Below, in pieces: positions 60,893-64,000 of a DNA stretch of 64,000 nt. This DNA is from Brachyhypopomus gauderio (lineage: Eukaryota > Chordata > Actinopteri > Gymnotiformes > Hypopomidae), in NCBI RefSeq assembly GCF_052324685.1, contig NC_135212.1, positions 21,305,137 through 21,369,136 of the forward strand, in the 5' to 3' direction. Numbering within the stretch: position 1 is the first letter of the stretch; every line of letters starts with the position of its first letter. A model generated the notes under the pieces. It ran no database searches, was not told the DNA's origin, and was given only the letters and a program-made list of their open reading frames with translations. The translations under genes and the position numbers were made by a program.

Positions 60893-61105
60893 CTGGGTGA
60901 TCTACCACCTGGGTGATCTACCGCCTGGGTGATCCACCGCCTGGGTGATCCACCGCCTGGGTGATCTACCACCTGGGTGATCTACCGCCTGGGTGATCCA
61001 CCGCCTGGGTGATCCACCGCCTGGGTGATCCACCGCCTGGGTGATCCACCGCCCGGGTGATCTACCGCCTGGGTGATCCACCGTCTGGGTGATCCACCGC
61101 CTGGC
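60893..61105. repeat. 16-bp minisatellite, about 13 copies
   Basis: Unit GATCCACCGCCTGGGT with GATCTACC variants. It lies directly downstream of the 18-bp array. Confidence 0.95.
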
Positions 61106-61890
61106 TCAGTCACCTCTCTGCCTTATTCACCACCTCTCCATGTGGGCCACCCGGTGAGCCAGACCACCTCTGGGCACCTGTGTGACACACCCACACACTA
61201 TCACGTACTGCTCCACCAGTGTAACGCTGGCGGTGTGTTGCTAGGGTTACCACCGCCTCAGCACTCCTCCTATTCCATCAGCTTCTTCCACCTGTGCTTT
61301 GGATTGAACTTTTCACTGGCCTAAAATTACCAGCAAGCGGGGGAAGTGATGGAAAGGTGAACCAGCCAATGAGATTAGCCCACCACAGCTCAGGAGCACG
61401 CCCCCAAACCAGACCGCCCGAGCCCAGGCCTGGCCAGGTGAATGCGTATGGGGAGACGGCACTGCGTGATGCTCTTATTAACATGCTGCTTCCTGTTGCA
61501 GGACACCAATCACGGCTTGTACTGCTGGGGTTGGTAATGAAGTAGGCACTTCACATATGGACCAAATGAGGGTGATTGTACTGTCTACCAGGTCACGAAT
61601 GCTGTTCTGAACTTTGGGAGATGGATACTTCTCCCTTTCCTTTTCAGGAACCAAAGGCATCCGTGTCTTTGCTTCAGACATGCGGTCTCCCTTTTCTCTC
61701 TCATTGTTTCCCAGGAACTCTAATATAACACAGTCTCAGCCCAGACCTATTTTCTATTGAACTGCATAGATCTGTCCTTCATGGTAGCCATGGTAACCCA
61801 AGGTAGTCACTGGTGTAATTAAAGGCTTCTCCCCCCCCCCCTGGTGATGTACAGTGGCAGCTCCAGAGCCAAAATGGGGCTCTGAGAGAA

Positions 61891-61894
<4 letters not shown>

Positions 61895-61964
<70 letters not shown>
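61895..61964. repeat. (CA)n microsatellite, about 35 units
   Basis: Uninterrupted CA run. Confidence 0.97.
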
Positions 61965-61967
<3 letters not shown>

Positions 61968-62258
61968 TACACACGCAAGCAGATTAAACACAACACAGCA
62001 CTGAGCTAAAGCAGACCCAGCATTTCACTGTTTTAGGCTTTTGTCATCCTTTTACACTCAAAGCATTTTTTGCAGCCCACAGGGGATAAACCAGCTTCCT
62101 GCTGCTTCAGGAAAAATGGCAGCCGTGTGCTAGACTGGAAACCAACTTTTTCTGGTCTCCCACCTTAACACTGGAGCTCCGCACACATCAGTGGCCCAGA
62201 ACATTTGTCCTGCTCCATCAGAATACTAATGTCAGCAGAGAGTCCCAAAGATAGACAT

Positions 62259-62332
62259 TGTCCTGCTGCCACAGTCCTGCTGCCACAGTCCTGCTGCCAC
62301 AGACCTGCTGCCACAGACCTGCTGCCACAGGG
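62259..62332. repeat. 15-bp tandem repeat, five copies
   Basis: Unit CCTGCTGCCACAGTC or ...GAC. A second small array of GAAGACCTGCCAGT, about four copies, lies at about 62705-62757. Confidence 0.9.
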
Positions 62333-62759
62333 GAGGAGCTTGGGCTTCAAGGTGGGAGGAGTCTGGGACTGACCTGTTTGATAAAGGGGAAATCAGTCAA
62401 ACGGTGGAGTCTCAGTGAGAGGGCAAAGTGAGATGAAGCACGAGTGTGGCGTCTCATGCTGTGTCTCACTCCTGTCTCGTTCTTTACCGCCCCCTGATCG
62501 TTTCCCTCTAATGAACTCCCTTTATAAGGGCTTGCGATGGCCGTCATATACACCACTGTTTGTTAGCACGTCAAGCGATTGTGGCAATGTTTCAGAACAA
62601 TGTTATGGTTCTATTTAGCAGGGAGCTTTAACTCGTGTTTTCAATCACCAAACGGCACAGTTGCAAGTCTCATCCAGCGCAAGTGTCATCCAGCGTAAGC
62701 GTTTGAAGACCTGCCAGTGAAGACCTGCCAGTGAAGACCTGCCGGTGAAGACCTGCCCC

Positions 62760-63600
62760 TTTATGGCCACGGCGCTGCTGCCTGATGAGACTGTAGTGGG
62801 TGTGGCAGGCACACAGCGCGACTGAGAGCGGCGGTGCCCTGGGAATATTAACAGAACAGTGGGACAGATTACACAGATGAGGAGATTAGGGTGCACCAGC
62901 AGGGCAGGACACATCACGTTCTCAGAGATAAAGGTGCAGTTGGACACATTGGACAGGCATTCTTACATTATAATTTCAGTCAGAGGTGGGTGAACGTGAT
63001 GTTAGGACACCTTTGTTGGTATAGTGTGGAGCACTTTCCCAGACAGTGAGATTAACCTCAAGTCTCCCATGGGAGAGGCAGCATTGTTACCCAACAACCA
63101 TTCCTCCATATTGGAGTCAGGTGTGATGACTGACAGAGTGGCCAACCAGTTACATGAATACAACTACAAGAGATTATGAAACCCAGGACCGGATTTAGAC
63201 TGGAATACTGGTGCAGTACACTATACCAGTGGCTCCCAAACCTCTTCTGCAGTGACCCCCTTTGGTATAGAAGATTATTCCCCTCCTCCCTCCTTCCTTG
63301 CTGTGCTCCCCCTGCAGTAGGTCCACATGCCCGACTGGGGAACCACTACACTGTAGAAGCTGTGTGTTGCTTTTGAGATGGAATGGGCTTGGTAATAAAA
63401 AAAGGTGCAAGATGGAGTAATGAGATTTTTTGTGGTCTTTTTTTTATAGCTAGTATCTGATTGGCTCCCTGCTTATTGCAAGTAATTTCTTTCATGAGGT
63501 TGCCAGATTTTGTAAAGAGCCTCCAAATTCCCCTTGTGCTCTCTAATCTTTAGGGTTTTGTGTTCTTGAATGCTTTTTGTCAGTTCTCATCTTTTTTATT
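62760..63600. other. no gene seen; one dispersed repeat
   Basis: At about 63225-63350 the words CCAGTGGCTCCCAAACCTCT and GACTGGGGAACCACTACACT look like the two ends of a common fish repeat. Otherwise unremarkable. Confidence 0.45.
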
Positions 63601-63622
63601 AAGTCTTTTTTGTGGTTTTCAG

Positions 63623-63955
63623 GCACACAGCTCTCTGGGGGAGACGGAGGTATTGACGGCTGCTCCTCCAATGAATTGGCTTTGCTCCTGTCACCTGGAA
63701 TGCCCCCGAAGCCCCGCCTCCTTGCAGAACGCCTGAACGTGGACCTGCCACGAACAGACAGTGGCTTAATGCCTACTGCACCAGCACCGAGACACACACT
63801 CGGTTCCCGGACCGCCGGCACACACACCATCCTGCAGTAACCTACGCACAGCTGCTACTTGGATCGCGGTCGCCACTTGTGTCGAACTGCATTAAAGCAC
63901 AGACATGTCTACAGTGATGGCGAAGAAAGGAAGGAGGAGAGTGGACTAGACAGGG
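63623..63955 (+). other. candidate second exon of an unidentified plus-strand gene
   Basis: A pyrimidine-rich TTTTTTGTGGTTTTCAG acceptor precedes 63623. The sequence is CG-richer than its surroundings. One frame is open from the acceptor to a TAA at 63838-63840 (GTQLSGGDGGIDGCSSNE ... LLAERLNVDLP), which I do not recognise. Further on, an ATG at 63905 opens only 14 codons. If the 47550 donor joins here, this is more likely 5'UTR with upstream reading frames than coding. The right boundary is unknown. Confidence 0.3.
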
Positions 63956-63956
63956 T

Positions 63957-64000
63957 CAGAGAGAGAGAGAGAGAGAGAGAGTGAGAGAGGGAGGGAAAAG
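63957..64000. repeat. (GA)n microsatellite at the window edge
   Basis: About 12 GA units, then imperfect GA to the end. Confidence 0.9.

Noticed and set aside
59950..60932. Overlapping open frames of 316, 192 and 183 residues on the plus strand
   Set aside because: They are held open by the 18-bp minisatellite, whose length is divisible by three. The parts outside the array resemble nothing and have no splice or start support.
63543..63830. 95-residue reverse frame at the right end
   Set aside because: Antisense to the candidate plus-strand exon, no splice logic and no family resemblance.
1..64000. CRISPR arrays, bacterial operons, tRNA or rRNA genes
   Set aside because: The tandem arrays lack repeat-spacer structure, the tRNA-like sequences are SINE heads, and no rRNA signature was seen. 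The DNA is plainly vertebrate.

Overview
This window is animal nuclear DNA, almost certainly from a teleost fish. Three genes on the minus strand have many short exons with GT..AG introns. Their proteins read as vertebrate LONP2, IL34 and SF3B3. The intergenic DNA is packed with fish-type repeats: Tc1-like elements, hAT and Harbinger-like elements, tRNA-derived SINEs with the usual LINE-type tail, LINE reverse-transcriptase debris, many CA/GA/TA microsatellites and several minisatellites. The SINE tail and the repeat mix suggest an ostariophysan (characin, catfish or electric-fish type), but that is inference.

Layout. Bases 1-2162 hold the first four coding exons of LONP2 (peroxisomal Lon protease), cut by the left edge. 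IL34 (ligand of the CSF1 receptor) is complete at 5870-9714 as six coding exons (210 aa), with a candidate 5' noncoding exon and a TATA-like promoter up to about 11.57 kb. SF3B3 (U2 snRNP SF3b subunit) is complete from 36471 down to 18863. Its 26 coding exons join in frame to 1217 aa, which I recall as the human length; this supports the exon calls. All three genes point the same way.

From 37.4 kb rightward there is no recognisable host coding exon. The main objects are a degenerate Tc1 element (38.07-39.35 kb), a 4.9-kb element with arms of about 370-390 bp made of CGCG-rich repeats (39.91-44.81 kb), LINE remnants, a probable plus-strand promoter and first exon (about 47.0-47.55 kb), a hAT-like element with a perfect 8-bp duplication (54.34-55.11 kb), and a nest of transposons within transposons (56.27-58.42 kb). 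A long minisatellite and microsatellite zone follows (58.7-62.8 kb). A possible second exon of the unidentified plus-strand gene lies at 63.6 kb.

The genes have unrelated jobs: peroxisomal proteolysis, macrophage cytokine signalling and pre-mRNA splicing. They share only position and strand. The most unusual signals are the long-arm CGCG element and several splice sites of SF3B3 and LONP2 that sit inside simple repeats. Coordinates of exons were worked out by hand from splice consensus, phase and remembered family proteins; no alignment or database search was run.
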